Source of the DNA: Strigamia acuminata
Taxonomy: Eukaryota > Arthropoda > Chilopoda > Geophilomorpha > Linotaeniidae
Direction: 5' to 3'
DNA length: 64,000 bases
NCBI GenBank assembly: GCA_949358305.1
Contig: OX442315.1
Coordinates: 20,796,427 to 20,860,426 of the forward strand
In this document: positions 36,748-47,058 of the stretch, piece after piece
Numbering within the stretch: position 1 is the stretch's first letter
Layout: every line of letters starts with the position of its first letter
Position numbers and translations under genes: made by a program
The notes under the pieces: generated by a model
What the model was told of the DNA's origin: nothing
The model's database searches: none
What the model saw: only the letters and a program-made list of their open reading frames with translations

Positions 36748-39494
36748 TCAGTGTTTAATGAACAAGTCTTTAAGATTCTCACCGTTAGTGATGTCTAATT
36801 TCTGAAATAAATGACTTTCAAGATGAAAAAATACTGCTGGATTATGTTTTTCTTACCTTTTCGTTTGCCAAATATAAGAGACACACAAACGCGATTGGTA
36901 CACTCATGTTTTCTAATGTCTTCCCAGAAATGCAAGTAGGTAGTTTCTTGTACAAAGAGCTAAATTTCAATGCACTGCTGGGAGTATCCGATGCTCTTAT
37001 GTTGTCGATCTAAATATTACAAATCAATTAATCGGCAATTTACGAAATAAATTAAATTATTCTCTTTTACTTCAATTATTTTCCATAAACCAGACTTGAC
37101 TTTTTTTATGTTAATTCGTTTGGCAGTTCTCGCGTACGGAATATCGAGTTTGGCAACCTAAAATTAAATTTTGATGTTAGCAATTAATCAAATGTCGTTT
37201 AATTAGCTAATTACTTTATACGGCTGTTGCAACAAGGTCCCATCTCCAAAGCCATTGCTATAGGACAACTCCTCAAAAGAGCCACATTTTGACGAGAACA
37301 AATCTACACTTTGGTCATGACCACACTGCAATTTAAAAAAAAATTAAATTAATACTACATAATAAAATAAACACTTTTAACTTTACATCTTGTGCGGGGC
37401 AAAAATTGTCACAATCGTCATTGGCATTTTCATAGTCGTAATGATTAATAGCATCGTCAACTTGAACCGACTGTTTCTTTCTACTCACCTAAACAATAAA
37501 TCAAATCAAACTGTTGTGCAACGCCATCAATAAATCTACTTACTGTCAGTTGCGGTTTTAAAAATAACCTACGTAGCATCTCTGGCTTATAATGGAGGTC
37601 AACAGGTAAAATATTTTTCTTCCGTGTCCATACAGTGTCGAGTGTTCGTTTACTCAGTTCCTTCGATTGTTTACTCATTTTTAATTCATCACTCCAGTCG
37701 ATTTGTTTGTCGAACTTAACAAAAAATGGTTCTTTAGTTTGTCTCGTTTGTATCCGAGTAGCAGTGGCTGCATAAAAAATTGGTTAAATCTGGTTAAAAC
37801 TCAATTTCACAAGTGTTATTAAATCACATTACTTTTAGACAATGGTGCCGTATGCCATCTGTCGGGACCCGCCCAACTACGAAGGAAATCGACGTTAAAA
37901 TATGAATACTCAGACGGTTGAGTTGATAGAGCAGCGTGAAGATCGATTTGTTTGTCTGTCCTATATAATACAAATTATATCATCATACGATCAACATTTT
38001 TTAAACGCTTCTTTAAATACCTCATATTATCGACGTTTTGATCATCTGTATTTGTATCGCCATCCGTTTGCTGTTCAAGATCGAAATCGTCGCAATCAGC
38101 TCCCACTCCGTCCGAAGACAATTCGAGATTATTTGCGCCATCTTCAGTACATTTTTCAGGGTCGAAAGCAAAGGTTTCTTGGAGCGATGAATTGAAAAAT
38201 TGCTATATTTAGAAATATATATATGTATTATAAATTATAAACATCGATATTGTAAATGTTTACTTACACTTTCATTGTGATCTGAAACCAAAAAACTAAA
38301 GTTGGCAAAATAGGGACAGATTTTGATATCAGGGTTTAAAAGTTTGTCAATTGCTTGCGCCATATTTGAGAGATCGAAAACATCTTCTCGAATCGGTTTA
38401 TTTTCCCTCGCACCGAAAGCAGGTATTCTAGAATCGAATTGCAACTGACAAGAGTCATCTGCAATTGACAGTGTATTCAGCAAAAGGCCACCTGTGCCGC
38501 CTTCGTCAAAAGCATGACGTAGTTTCTGATGAAGTGGATCGAGCTAAAACGAAAAGCTGTCATAATACTAACCCAAAATGCAAGCAAAAAACATACAAAC
38601 CGAATACTCATCATCCAGTTTGTTGAGATTTAAGTTATCCAAGTTTTTTTCAATCGTGCGTAACATTGTTCGAACCTGTTTAATTTAATTTTAATTTTTA
38701 ATTATGGCAATTACTTATTTACACGGATTTCATCGATCGTTACTTTTCTCTTTTTTACTGGAGTGGGTCCGTTCTCTTCATCTCCTCTTTCATCATCACT
38801 TTGCAGTTTCGCAGTTTTTTCATTCTTTCTCGAAAGTCCGCCTGCTACTTTGAAAGCCTCCGTATAAACAAAGTCAACTCGAGATGCGTATATTTTTGCA
38901 CTTGCATCCAGTGTACAACTGGCCATCTAGTGGAAATTATACAACAATTATTTAATAACGAGACTGTAGGCTCAACATCTTTCTATACCTGAAAATTTTC
39001 CATATCCGAATCTTTTTTCTTGATCATATTTTGCATGTAGTCAATGAGATGTAGATTAAATGCGTTTTTCATAGTGATTTTCTGAAAATGTATAATGTGT
39101 CAATCCAAAGATATAAATATACAAATAATTACTAGGCAAATAAATACATTTTCTGAAGATAGTTTAATGCAATTTGAATAATGTTCCGTCATCTGCGCAT
39201 TAGTTAACCCAGAAATTACATTGCCCATGGATAAACGTTTTTCTACCGTCACACGCGGGCTCTGCAACGTATTTTGCTGTAGCTCCAAAATCTATAAAAA
39301 CATAAAAACTAAACATTTATTTATTTAACATTTTTTTTCATCTATTACGGTACCTTGTTGTTTTGTCTATCCCGCTTTTCGCTGGAATCATCATTTTCAA
39401 ACTCAAAAAACGATGCCGTCGCCTCTTTGCTTGAGTTTCTAAGTGAATGCGGATTCAACGGAACGTGATTGGACTTACTTTTGTTAGATTTCAT
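36748..39494 (-). CDS. NCAPH: NCAPH (Barren), kleisin subunit of condensin I
   Basis: About ten exons on the minus strand run from ATG at 39494 to TGA at 36748. The first exon gives MKSNKSKSNHVPLNPHSLRN. The kleisin N-terminal region follows with GLTNAQMTEHYSNCIKLSSE and ASCTLDASAKIYASRVDFVY. The middle has acidic stretches, the conserved ICPYFANFSF, and SRIPAFGARENKPIREDVFD. The C-terminal half has ELSKRTLDTVWTRKKNILPV, DLHYKPEMLRRLFLKPQLTV and a winged-helix-like end. The gene order of motifs and overall length fit metazoan Barren/CAP-H. It bridges the SMC2-SMC4 heads and holds the HEAT subunits during mitotic chromosome compaction. The minus-strand frame continues upstream of the chosen ATG; 39494 is chosen because family N-termini are short and basic. 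It diverges from SFR1 across a 196-bp promoter. Confidence 0.9.
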
Positions 39495-39690
39495 TCTGAA
39501 AAAATTCACTTGGATAACTTCTATTGATACCAGAATAACCAAGTTCCCGCCTTAAAATGGCGCGATTCCAAGCGGTGTAATTTCGAATTAATAGAGCGTC
39601 GTAGCACGACTAATTTATTTTTAGCTTGAAGGTGCAAAAGCAGAATATACAAGTTACTGCCTGAACCTGTCTGAACATCAGCCTTAAAGA
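39495..39690. promoter_or_regulatory. Bidirectional promoter NCAPH/SFR1
   Basis: Only 196 bp separate the two divergent start codons. The interval includes a locally GC-richer patch (39545-39605), as expected for a shared core promoter. Confidence 0.55.
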
Positions 39691-40251
39691 ATGGCCCATA
39701 ATGTGTGTGAAAATGCGGTTGGCACACCTAAAAGTTTAAGCAGTGTTCCTAAGAAACGAAGACTCACTGAGACATCCCTAAGTTCCGATGAAATAAAAAC
39801 GAGGAAAGTTGAAAGTTCCACCGAAAAATGTGATATAAACATGACTGTAAACAAACTTGAAGAAATGTGCACTAAAGATAATGAACTTGCGTTAAAGTAC
39901 GCACAGCTGAAAATATCAGTCAAAGAGAAAGAAGAAAAACGAAGAATATTAAAATTGGTTCAAACCTACCGAGCACGAGTAAAGTTAATTTTAATTTTAA
40001 TATTTCTGTATACTGTATATCCATATATAGGAAAAAATATTTTTTTGGTCATCTATTTACAGGATAACATAGAGAACTTGGACGAACTGACGGAAAAATG
40101 GTTGAAAATTTGCCAGAGTGCAATCATGGATCTTTACGCAAAACTTCCGGCAACTGACCCAAAACCAACATTAACTCAACTGATTGATCATTTGAAAGTC
40201 GACCATAAACTTATCGATTATAATGCCGAAGAGGAGGATTTTTCCCAATGA
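39691..40251 (+). CDS. SFR1: SFR1 (MEIR5), Swi5-dependent recombination repair protein
   Basis: Two exons (39691-39978 and 40063-40251) give 158 residues. The N-terminal third is basic and disordered (SSVPKKRRLTETSLSS). A coiled coil follows (NKLEEMCTKDNELALKYAQL and KEKEEKRRILKLVQTYRAR), then LDELTEKWLKICQSAIMDLY and the family-typical end PTLTQLIDHLKVDHKLIDYN with an acidic tail. The C-terminal region is the conserved SFR1 domain that pairs with SWI5; the complex helps RAD51/DMC1 filaments in strand exchange. The protein is shorter than the human one, whose extra length is N-terminal repeats. A decayed copy of part of exon 1 lies at 53502-53564. Confidence 0.88.
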   Translation: MAHNVCENAVGTPKSLSSVPKKRRLTETSLSSDEIKTRKVESSTEKCDINMTVNKLEEMCTKDNELALKYAQLKISVKEKEEKRRILKLVQTYRARVKLILILIFLYTVYPYIGKNIFLVIYLQDNIENLDELTEKWLKICQSAIMDLYAKLPATDPKPTLTQLIDHLKVDHKLIDYNAEEEDFSQ

Positions 40252-40329
40252 AATGACTAATTTTAATTAAACTATCCAAGCATGTATAAAATTAAATAAA
40301 AAAAAGTTTTCATTGTACAGAAAATTACT

Positions 40330-40971
40330 CTATATTTTTTTACCAACATGACCAATGTCAAACAATTTTGGGTCCTTAAGAAATTGAATGTCTTTGTAAT
40401 GATACGGCAAGAAACCAGCTTGTTGTGATATTCTCACGGCTTTCAATAATCGTTTTTGTTGTTCCTTACACAGGCCCGTTACGTGTTTTCCATAAACTTG
40501 ACCAGTAAACTGAGATAGAAACTGACTCAGCAGTTGAGCATTCTGAAATCACGTTTGATTAATTAATTAATTCGAATTGGCTTTAAAACTTACCTTGTAA
40601 TCCAACTTCACGTTGTATTTACATAATACACATTGTGGTTTATCTTTGATGTATGGGTTACACATGTCTGAAATTGGCTAAATTTAAAGTTGTGTATATT
40701 ATTTTTTCTTTGCTTAATGCTTATTCAATATGTGGAGCTCATACCATATCCTCATTTTGTGATTCGTTTTTTACCACGACCTCTACTGATTCTGCAATCG
40801 GTTCTGTTTTGCCCATACCATCACCTCGTATGCATCGTGTGCTAACGTGGTTGAAGTTTGCTAATAACAAAAATAATACCGGTAAATGTTTTTTAAAATC
40901 ATTAACGACAGAAAATTACTTTGCACGAAAACAGATTTGATCCGGCGAGCGGATATTGCTAAAACATTCAT
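40330..40971 (-). CDS. MRPS18C: Mitochondrial small-subunit ribosomal protein bS18c
   Basis: Four exons (40920-40971, 40745-40860, 40594-40677, 40330-40542) give 154 residues, close to human MRPS18C. The basic N-terminus (MNVLAISARRIKSVFVQT) fits a mitochondrial targeting peptide. The bS18 core has PISDMCNPYIKDKPQCVLC with a CxxC pair, NVKLDYKNAQLLSQFLSQF, TGQVYGKHVTGLCKEQQKRL and the end GFLPYHYKDIQFLKDPKLFD. The exon 3 acceptor was chosen at 40678 because it alone keeps the PISDM…NPY stretch that aligns with the family. The protein is part of the mitoribosome small subunit. It is divergent from ELMOD3. Confidence 0.92.
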
Positions 40972-41296
40972 TTTAGATAATTCCAAGCAGAACCGACGAC
41001 ATGTGTCTTTCGTTTCTCAATTGCAGAGTGGCGCTCCAATGCGACAAATTTTTTTAAGTTAAACAAATTTTAAAAATCAAAGCGAATAATTTCATTCTTT
41101 AATTTTCCTTATCTGGGCCAATATTGAGCAAAAAATACAATTTAAAAAAAAATATATCATCTATTACGGTTTTCTCAGCAGATGCCGCCTAACATGGAAA
41201 AATGTATTTCCTGTTCCGGTGTAAACAAAAATAAACAGTAACGGCGTTGGAAGCGTTGAAGTTATTTTGTTTTCCCCATTTTAACCCTTTTTTAAG
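40972..41296. promoter_or_regulatory. Divergent promoter region MRPS18C/ELMOD3
   Basis: 325 bp between divergent start codons, with no coding exon and no recognised motif. Confidence 0.4.
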
Positions 41297-42859
41297 ATGG
41301 ATGGTGAAGCAGATGTGGTATTTAAGATAAATTTATATTTAGTTCTGTGTATTTATGATTGATTTAACTTTAGATTATGCAAACAGAAAGGATGGATGAT
41401 AATGATACAGATACAGCAGCAGTTTATAAGCATCGTCGTCTAGTAGGTAAAGCATAAACCAAATAATATTTGTATTTTAGTTACTATATATCGAGAATAC
41501 AAAAAAAATAAAAAAAATAAATAAAAAAAACAGATAATGAACACGCCAAACAAGAGTTGGAGAAAGCTCAAACTGACTGGGAAACAGTGAATTCAACGCG
41601 ATCAGGTTTGTATTTTTGTACATTTATATTGTTCTTTCTTGCGATGCATTAACTGTCGACAAAAAAAAAACATTTTAGAAACCAATCTGAGTTCTTTGCC
41701 TGGAAATACTACATTGATTACTCCGGATGAAACTATCAGCTATTTCAAAAGCATTGATATGAGTACTTACATGGTAAAATGTTGGGGTCAATATTTTAAA
41801 AATTGATTTTAACTGCATGGGTTTATGATTTCAGACAAATATCGTGCCAGTTATTGAAAGAACAAAACTTGCATCATTGTTTCGCGTGTTATGGGGCCCT
41901 CCTGTACTCGATTCTAGCCTAGATGATGAGCGAAAACTTGTTTTTGCCATTGCTGCGTGTAAATCACTGTTGTTTGTACATATCAGTGTTTATTTTTGTC
42001 ATTTAATGAATTGTTTTTATTTGCACAGGTCCATTTCACAATGAAGAAGTTGTTCATTTACGTGTTCTTCAAAGCATTTATAAACAGTTAACAAATAATC
42101 AAAATGATGTTCCACGTTATGGCTCGCACTGGGAACTGATTGGATTTCAAGGTATTTTGAAAATTAGATGAATGCAATGTGATATGTTTAAAATTTCTAA
42201 TTTTTCAGGGAATGATCCAAGTACAGATTTGCGCGGAGTTGGTTTTTTAGGGTTAATTCATCTGTTATACATTGTTATGAATCCCCAAACGTTATCCTTA
42301 GCGAGAGAAATCTTACAGTTATCTCGAGATGAGAGACAAGTAAGAAATAAAAATGTAGAAAATGGGATTAAACATTTTTGTTTTCTTAAATTTAGAATTT
42401 CCCATTTGCCGTAATGGGAATAAATTTGACGAGAATTGTTTTACAAGCTCTCCGCGAAGAGCGACTGAACAGGGAATGCAACAGGAAAAAGAGCGTCATA
42501 TTTGTGGTCAACGAATTTTACGTCGGCATTTTTTTACATTTGTACAACGTTTGGTGTAAAAACAATGTAACCATTGAAAGTTCTGGATATATTTTAAAAG
42601 GTCAGAGATTGTTTTTTCCCTTCTAAATTGTAATCAATGTTTGAAAATTGCGATTTTCTTTCTTCTAGATGTGGAATCGACGGTTAAAAAAAGACCAAAG
42701 GTACTATTACGTAACCTGGAGGATTACATCAATACAAAAAACAAGTTGGAAACTAATTCATCGAAGATAAATCCGGCTCAACTCGAAACAACTCAAGAAA
42801 CGAGAATATTTTCAGACATTGAATCCGAATTACGATTTGTGGACGATGAAATTACGTAA
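41297..42859 (+). CDS. ELMOD3: ELMOD3, ELMO-domain Arf/Arl GTPase-activating protein
   Basis: Nine short exons run from ATGGATGGTGAAGCAGATG at 41297 to the stop at 42859; all junctions keep phase. The ELMO domain covers roughly residues 110-300, with VLWGPPVLDSSLDDERKLVF, NEEVVHLRVLQSIYKQL and the signature HWELIGFQGNDPSTDLRG, whose Arg is the catalytic residue in ELMOD GAPs. NFPFAVMGINLTRIVLQALR and REERLNRECNRKKSVIFVV follow. The NRECN and FPF segments point to ELMOD3 rather than ELMOD1/2. Mammalian ELMOD3 acts on Arl2/Arf GTPases and is needed for hair-cell stereocilia. The C-terminal 60 residues are low in conservation. Confidence 0.92.
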
Positions 42860-43093
42860 TTTCCCACACAAAATCGCTCGCCCGGTAGCTAAGTATTTAT
42901 ATTACGTTATTATTTATTGAGTGCCTTAAGTATTTTATCATCTGAATGTTTTTCTTTGTTTAAATATTTATAATTGTTTATTTGTTTTTCATCTCATGTA
43001 AAACATTGAAATTTCGTTGTCCCGTTGTTAATTGCTTGCATTTAGAATTAAAATTCAACATCTTTTTAATCGTTTTCAATAATTCTCCGACTC

Positions 43094-46044
43094 TCATTTC
43101 TCTTCGGTAAGATCTAAGTATTGAAAATTTGCCGGTTTGCCGTGTCTATACCCTTGAAGACCACCCAGAAAATGGCTTTCCGACAGTGTATTTGATGCTG
43201 TGTGTTTAACTGTTTGACTCTTTTTTTCTCTGAAAAAATTTCTCTCGATTAAACAAAGAAAAGGAAATGCTGCACAATTATCTTACTTTGGTAAATACAC
43301 TTGGCTGCTATTTTCTCTGCGGTAATGGCTTTCATTAGTTTGGGAGGAATGGGTCGATTTCTTTCTCAAATCAGCCTAAGAAATTATTCATTTAAAAAAA
43401 TGTCTTAAACTCAATACCAGTATTACAATTACTTACCAATTCTATACCCTTTCTTCGCATAGCCCATTCATTCCATTCATAATTTGGATCTATATTTCGT
43501 TTGATTGGATGCAACTCGGTTTGTATATCCACGTCTTGTCTATCAACATTTCCAGACAATACTTTCTCCAATGTCGGCTACATCAAAACAAAAAATATCT
43601 ATTTATCTTCTCTATTGAGTGAATATTATACTCGCAACCTCTGTACTCTTGACGGGATAGATTTGTGTTTGTATTTTCAATAATTGAATTAAATCAGGCA
43701 TCGTTTTTGCGATGTCTTTAACCTGTTGTATGTACCTAAAAAGACGCTTGTTATTTATCCGTGTAATAAGTATTGTGACTATACCAATCCGGTCTTTCGG
43801 CGAAGTCATGCACAGCTTCGGGGGATAAAAAAGAGTAATATTTGTTCTCGTGAAAAACAACATTCTCCTTAATATTTCCAGGCGCAATAAGTCGTTGTGC
43901 GACTAGCGACGAAGGACAATATCCCTTTGGAAAATAAATTTCTACTTTATCTTTCTTTATTCAATCTGCTCGCAAACTTACATCGTATTCGATTTTAGTC
44001 TTGTCTAACTGATTAATTTCTTCAGCAGTCAAGACTGTAACCTGAAAATATTTTCCTGGCGGTATAAAATAGCCAGAATCTTCCTCAGATTTGCGCCAAC
44101 GCTCTTCATCCGTTAAGACTGTCGCTTCATTAGCAAACTTGTGAATAAATTCCCCATCCAGTGTCATTGTTTTAGAACCCTAAACGTTAAAATATTTAAA
44201 CATTTTAAACACTCCATTACGTATACTTAATGTCTTTACATCAGTATAAGTACTCAAATTGTACACAATGTTACGTAAGAGGCAAATAAGAACATTCTCG
44301 TTTTGTAGACTTTTCCAAATATGAGCAATGTGAATGAAAAGCGGCTGGAAAAATAAATACATTAAATAAAATATATAAATAAAAATTACTGAAAAATGTT
44401 GATAAGCATTACATAAACATGTCCTGTGGGAATTGCCACTCTTGACCTCACTGTGATATGTAGAATGTCTATTTTCTCTTCGAAATTTTTCTCAAGCTCT
44501 TCGATTTGCTTGCTAGAATTGTTGACATCTTCCTACAAACAAATATGACAGTTTGATTTTTGCACAATGATGCAATTAATCGGTCGTTGCCTGAATAACA
44601 CGGATATAAGCGATGGCTTGCCGAGCATTGACACTCGCTTCCCAAATCAAATCCCTTTCACCAAAATCAAACCTTGCTTCAGGTATTTGTTCGAGGTAAG
44701 CTGAAATAATCATATTAACTATACGGTCACTTCTATTTTTCGTTACCATAAATACCTAGAGTTGTAGTTGCAATTTTTTCGTATTTTTTTAATTCTTCTA
44801 ACAGAACCGTATGAAACTGTGGAATTAATCGTTTCAATGTAGCCGGCACTTGAATGATAATAAATTAAGTACTTTTTATTTTGTAATAAATAAATTTGTG
44901 TAATATTTACAGTGTTCAATGCCTTTTCCTCCCTTTCCACATTTCCAATTATACAAACATATCCCTGTGACAATGTATCGTAATTCTTCTAATTGTCTTT
45001 CCTTGTTCTTTTTATCCAAAGCTAAAAAACTTCCCATTTCAGGTCTAGGAAACACACTTTGCAAAGCGGCTAAAAATAAAAATAAAAATAAAACATAGTA
45101 ACAATTTTTTTTACAAAAATGTAAGTAGTATTTACTAGTTGTTTCTTTGACAGAATATAAGTCATTAGTTACAGTGAGTCCAGCCCATAGCATGACACTC
45201 AACACAATTTGTTGATACAACTCGTTAAAGTCGTCCTTGAATCGCGGTTTCATATCTAAAATTTGGCTCACAAGAGGTCTCAACCTTGAGTTTAATGCTC
45301 GACTGTGTTCTTGCAGAAATTCATCTGTTCACAGTAGAGAAGTGTGAATCAATGTGTTGCTTATCTCTATCCGGTATTACCTCGTGCAGCATAATTAAGA
45401 GTAAAGTAAACCTGCATTTTAATCGTGTCGAGGGCTGGAGTTCTGGTGTTAATCCTGTCAACGCATGTCTGAGGAACGAATCAAACGATTGCATACTATA
45501 CAAAGTAGAATTAAATTAATTGCAATTTTACCCAGATAATCCTGTCGATGTCATGTTTGGATTGCACGACGCTGATGTCGAACTCGCTATCCGGATGAAT
45601 AAGAATCACTTTTAACTAAATTGGCATTTAAAAAATAAGTCCACAGTGTGTCGCCATAAATACAGGCGAATAAATTAAGGCTTTCGTTCATGTTTGCACC
45701 AAAATCGGTAATTTTTTTTAACAATTTTTCTCAATTTTTTTCACTAGCTGCATTCAAAAACTAAAATATTTTGTGTTTTACTTCAATTTTAAACAAAAAA
45801 TGACATCATTTCCTGTTTAAACCCATGTTAAAACTTAAAATACACTTAAACTAAAATTGTTATTTTAATTTTTGAATGCAGCTACTGCAAATACGAAGTT
45901 TTAAGCCTTTGCAAGTAAATGACTCACTATATAAATCGCTAGTTCTTCTGCCACTGATACTCCTTTTTGAGCACACTGTGCAATTATTTCGGAAATAACT
46001 TTTTTGACAACATTTTTACTGCTTAAATTTAAACGGTTCATCAT
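43094..46044 (-). CDS. CFAP206: CFAP206, ciliary radial-spoke-associated protein
   Basis: About eleven exons on the minus strand run from ATG at 46044 to TGA at 43094. Exon 1 reads MMNRLNLSSKNVVKKVISEI and AQCAQKGVSVAEELA, like the CFAP206 N-terminus. Next come LKVILIHPDSEFDISVVQSK, TRTPALDTIKMQVYFTLNY and FLQEHSRALNSRL. The family core follows with TALQSVFPRPEMGSFLALDK, KNKERQLEELRYIVTGICLY and CGKGGKGIEHLPATLKRLIP. The later half carries RLIAPGNIKENVVFHENKYY, FLSPEAVHDFAERPDWY and DPNYEWNEWAMRRKGIELAD, and the last exon is basic and Ser-rich. CFAP206 helps dock radial spoke RS2 and the axonemal c-MAE complex in motile cilia and sperm. An X-box lies 60 bp upstream of the ATG. Confidence 0.92.
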
Positions 46045-46103
46045 TATTGCTCAAATCGTTGGAAAATGTCTAAACTTCAGCAAGACATACTTTTATGTAC
46101 GTA

Positions 46104-46117
46104 ATTACCATAGCAAC
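46104..46117 (-). promoter_or_regulatory. X-box (RFX site) upstream of CFAP206
   Basis: On the minus strand the sequence is GTTGCTATGGTAAT, one base from a canonical X-box. It sits 60 bp upstream of the start codon of a ciliary gene, the usual position for RFX control. Confidence 0.65.
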
Positions 46118-47058
46118 GGTAAAGTTATTACGTCATTCGCTTAATGCACATCAAGACTAACTATTAAGAAAGACCGCGAATGGCCAAAACTTTTTATTTT
46201 CATAATCTTTATTTAAAAAGTTATATAAACTTTTTTAATCTTCCCGCATTGCAATCATCTTTAACCTGCACGCACTTCGGACTCAACAGCCAAAAATGTT
46301 TTTTTTTAATTCACGGAAGTAAATAACGTCTATTTATTTACTTCTGCCTGAACTCGATCGCATTTTTCTACTTAATCTCGATTTAAACACTTGCGTAATG
46401 ACATTAGATAAGAAAGCCTTCTTTTTTAGATTAAATCTCACGGAAAGAAAACAAATAGAACCATCATCCATTACAACACATTACTTTTCTTCGAAGGTTT
46501 TCCACGCGCGCGCGCACAATAAAATGCGAAAATAATACCAAGATGAAACGACCTCGACATAGGAGGATACAAAATTTCACTTCCGCCTGAGCTCCACCCG
46601 CAGAATACACTTCACTTTATTAATCATTACGTAAATTAAAGTCCTGTATACTTTTCGCACAATTAACATGACATTTAGATTTTGCCGTACATTATTTTTG
46701 ATTTTTTCCCAATTTTTTAAACTCTTTTTATAGTCTGATCGGTCATAAGGCCAATGTCTGCCCTTGGCACCATCAGTTGGCTCGGACTGGATGTACGGGT
46801 CGTGAAAGACAATTAATATCAAGTTAATTAAAAACCAATTCTAGATTAATAATCAATTGTAGCCAAGGTTGTGGAACTAAGTACAGTTTCTAAAGGACAT
46901 AACAAGTCAGCTGTTTCAAAAGTGAAAGCGAGGCGAGGTGCGAACAACTAACGCCTAGCGCCGCCTAGGGCTCTCTCTCCTCTCCACTCTCCTTTTTTGG
47001 AGCGGAAGGGAAACGTGAGGGAGAGCGCGTTTTCCCATCACAAGTTAGCGGCCCTCGC
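46118..47058. other. Intergenic region and promoter of the LOXL gene
   Basis: AT-rich at first, with a CGCGCGCGC stretch at about 46505-46514. It then turns GC-richer near the LOXL start, with a CT-rich run (GGCTCTCTCTCCTCTCC, about 46967-46984) that resembles GAGA-factor sites. An 81-codon minus-strand open frame at 46577-46822 has no recognisable features and is not called. Confidence 0.5.

Noticed and set aside
46577-46822. 81-codon minus-strand frame upstream of LOXL
   Set aside because: No motif, no splice context and AT-rich codon use; probably chance.
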